From Hafnia psychrotolerans (GTDB lineage: Bacteria; Pseudomonadota; Gammaproteobacteria; Enterobacterales; Enterobacteriaceae), in assembly GCF_014639435.1 (NCBI RefSeq), contig NZ_BMFZ01000004.1, positions 208,631 to 272,630 on the forward strand: a DNA stretch of 64,000 bases, in the 5' to 3' direction. The notes beneath the pieces were generated by a model that was given only the letters and a program-made list of their open reading frames with translations, did not search any database and had not been told where the DNA came from. Below, piece by piece: positions 63,471 through 64,000 of this stretch (position 1 is its first letter; each line of letters begins with the position of its first letter). The position numbers and the translations under genes were made by a program.

Positions 63471-64000
63471 ATGCAACTTTCCGATAAAAATCTTTTTGAT
63501 AAAAACCAGATTGTGAAGCAGGAAGATGCTTTGCCAGGCCGCATAACCCCGATGCCGGTCGCCACCACACATGTGGTAAACGGTCATTCGATGACTTACG
63601 TCCCAGACCATATGGAAGTGGCAATTTTCGCCATGGGTTGTTTCTGGGGAGTAGAACGCCTGTTCTGGCAACAGGACGGGATTTACAGTACAGCGGCCGG
63701 ATACAGCGGCGGCTTCACACCCAACCCAACCTACCGCGAAGTTTGCAGTGGCCAGACGGGTCATGCTGAAGTGGTTCGGGTGGTCTTTGACCCAGCAATG
63801 ATCAGTTATGAACAACTACTGCAGATCTTCTGGGAAAATCATGACCCGGCGCAAGGCATGCGTCAGGGAGGAGATTTAGGCACACAGTACCGCTCAGCAA
63901 TTTATCTGTTAAGCGCAGCACAACAAGATGCAGCGTGGGCGAGTTTGCAACGGTTCCAACACGCGATGGACATCGCAGGCGATAAGCGCCACATCACCAC
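63471..64000 (+). CDS. msrA: Peptide methionine-S-sulfoxide reductase A (partial, runs off right edge)
   Basis: MsrA repairs S-sulfoxides of methionine. The first 176 codons are in the window and open throughout. The start is the ATG at 63471; the protein begins [15 protein letters not shown], a few residues longer at the N-terminus than E. coli MsrA. The catalytic motif [13 protein letters not shown] and the substrate motif [10 protein letters not shown] are present. The C-terminal resolving cysteines lie outside the window. Divergent from tamA as in E. coli. Confidence 0.97.
   Translation, partial: MQLSDKNLFDKNQIVKQEDALPGRITPMPVATTHVVNGHSMTYVPDHMEVAIFAMGCFWGVERLFWQQDGIYSTAAGYSGGFTPNPTYREVCSGQTGHAEVVRVVFDPAMISYEQLLQIFWENHDPAQGMRQGGDLGTQYRSAIYLLSAAQQDAAWASLQRFQHAMDIAGDKRHIT

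Overview
The window is chromosomal DNA from a gammaproteobacterium of the order Enterobacterales. Almost every housekeeping protein reads as a close relative of its E. coli counterpart, and the order yhbS-ubiT-ubiUV-yhbW-deaD-nlpI-pnp-rpsO-truB-rbfA-infB-nusA-rimP-metY is the E. coli one. The placing of pmrAB between dacB and obgE and a full type I-F CRISPR-Cas locus point to the Yersiniaceae (Serratia, Rahnella, Ewingella, Yersinia or similar). The genus cannot be fixed from sequence reading alone.

Region 1 (1-13.5 kb) is the accessory part: a type I-F CRISPR-Cas island read on the minus strand. From right to left it runs leader 2, array 2 (34 repeats, 33 spacers), a C4-antisense-RNA module with a 28-codon ORF and a Ner-like regulator, cas1, cas2-3, csy1, csy2, csy3, cas6f, leader 1, array 1 (29 repeats, 28 spacers), and a second C4 module that runs off the left edge. 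Both arrays end in the same degenerate repeat and the same last spacer, followed by a near-identical promoter block. Each C4 module has the layout known from the immunity regions of phages P1/P7 and satellite P4: target a', folded antisense RNA, target b', small ORF. The flanks of the two modules are almost identical, but their pairing segments have diverged together, so each antisense still matches its own targets. Two heterospecific phage-immunity RNA cassettes sitting at the ends of two CRISPR arrays is the most unusual feature of the window.

Region 2 (13.5-21.6 kb) holds yhbS and ubiT on one strand and the O2-independent ubiquinone genes ubiU-ubiV on the other. An HlyD-type adaptor with two ABC-2 permeases (no ATPase seen) and the luciferase-like monooxygenase yhbW follow. 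Region 3 (21.6-34.5 kb) is the RNA and translation block: deaD, nlpI, pnp with its RNase III-type leader hairpin, rpsO, truB, rbfA, infB, nusA, rimP, tandem leader terminators, tRNA-fMet, tRNA-Leu and secG. Region 4 (34.8-48.5 kb) carries glmM-folP, ftsH-rlmE, yhbY, greA, dacB-pmrA-pmrB, obgE, yhbE, rpmA-rplU and ispB.

Region 5 (48.5-51.8 kb) holds an orphan MuA/Mu-repressor-type DNA-binding protein and a second Ner-like protein, a paralogue of the one in the CRISPR island, followed by mdh and argR with an ARG box. Region 6 (52-64 kb) is mpl, fbp, a methyl-accepting chemotaxis protein, ppa, ytfP, tamB-tamA and the start of msrA. Compared with E. coli, argG, mtr and murA are absent from their usual places, and argR is followed by mpl. 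These are chromosomal rearrangement points rather than signs of foreign DNA.
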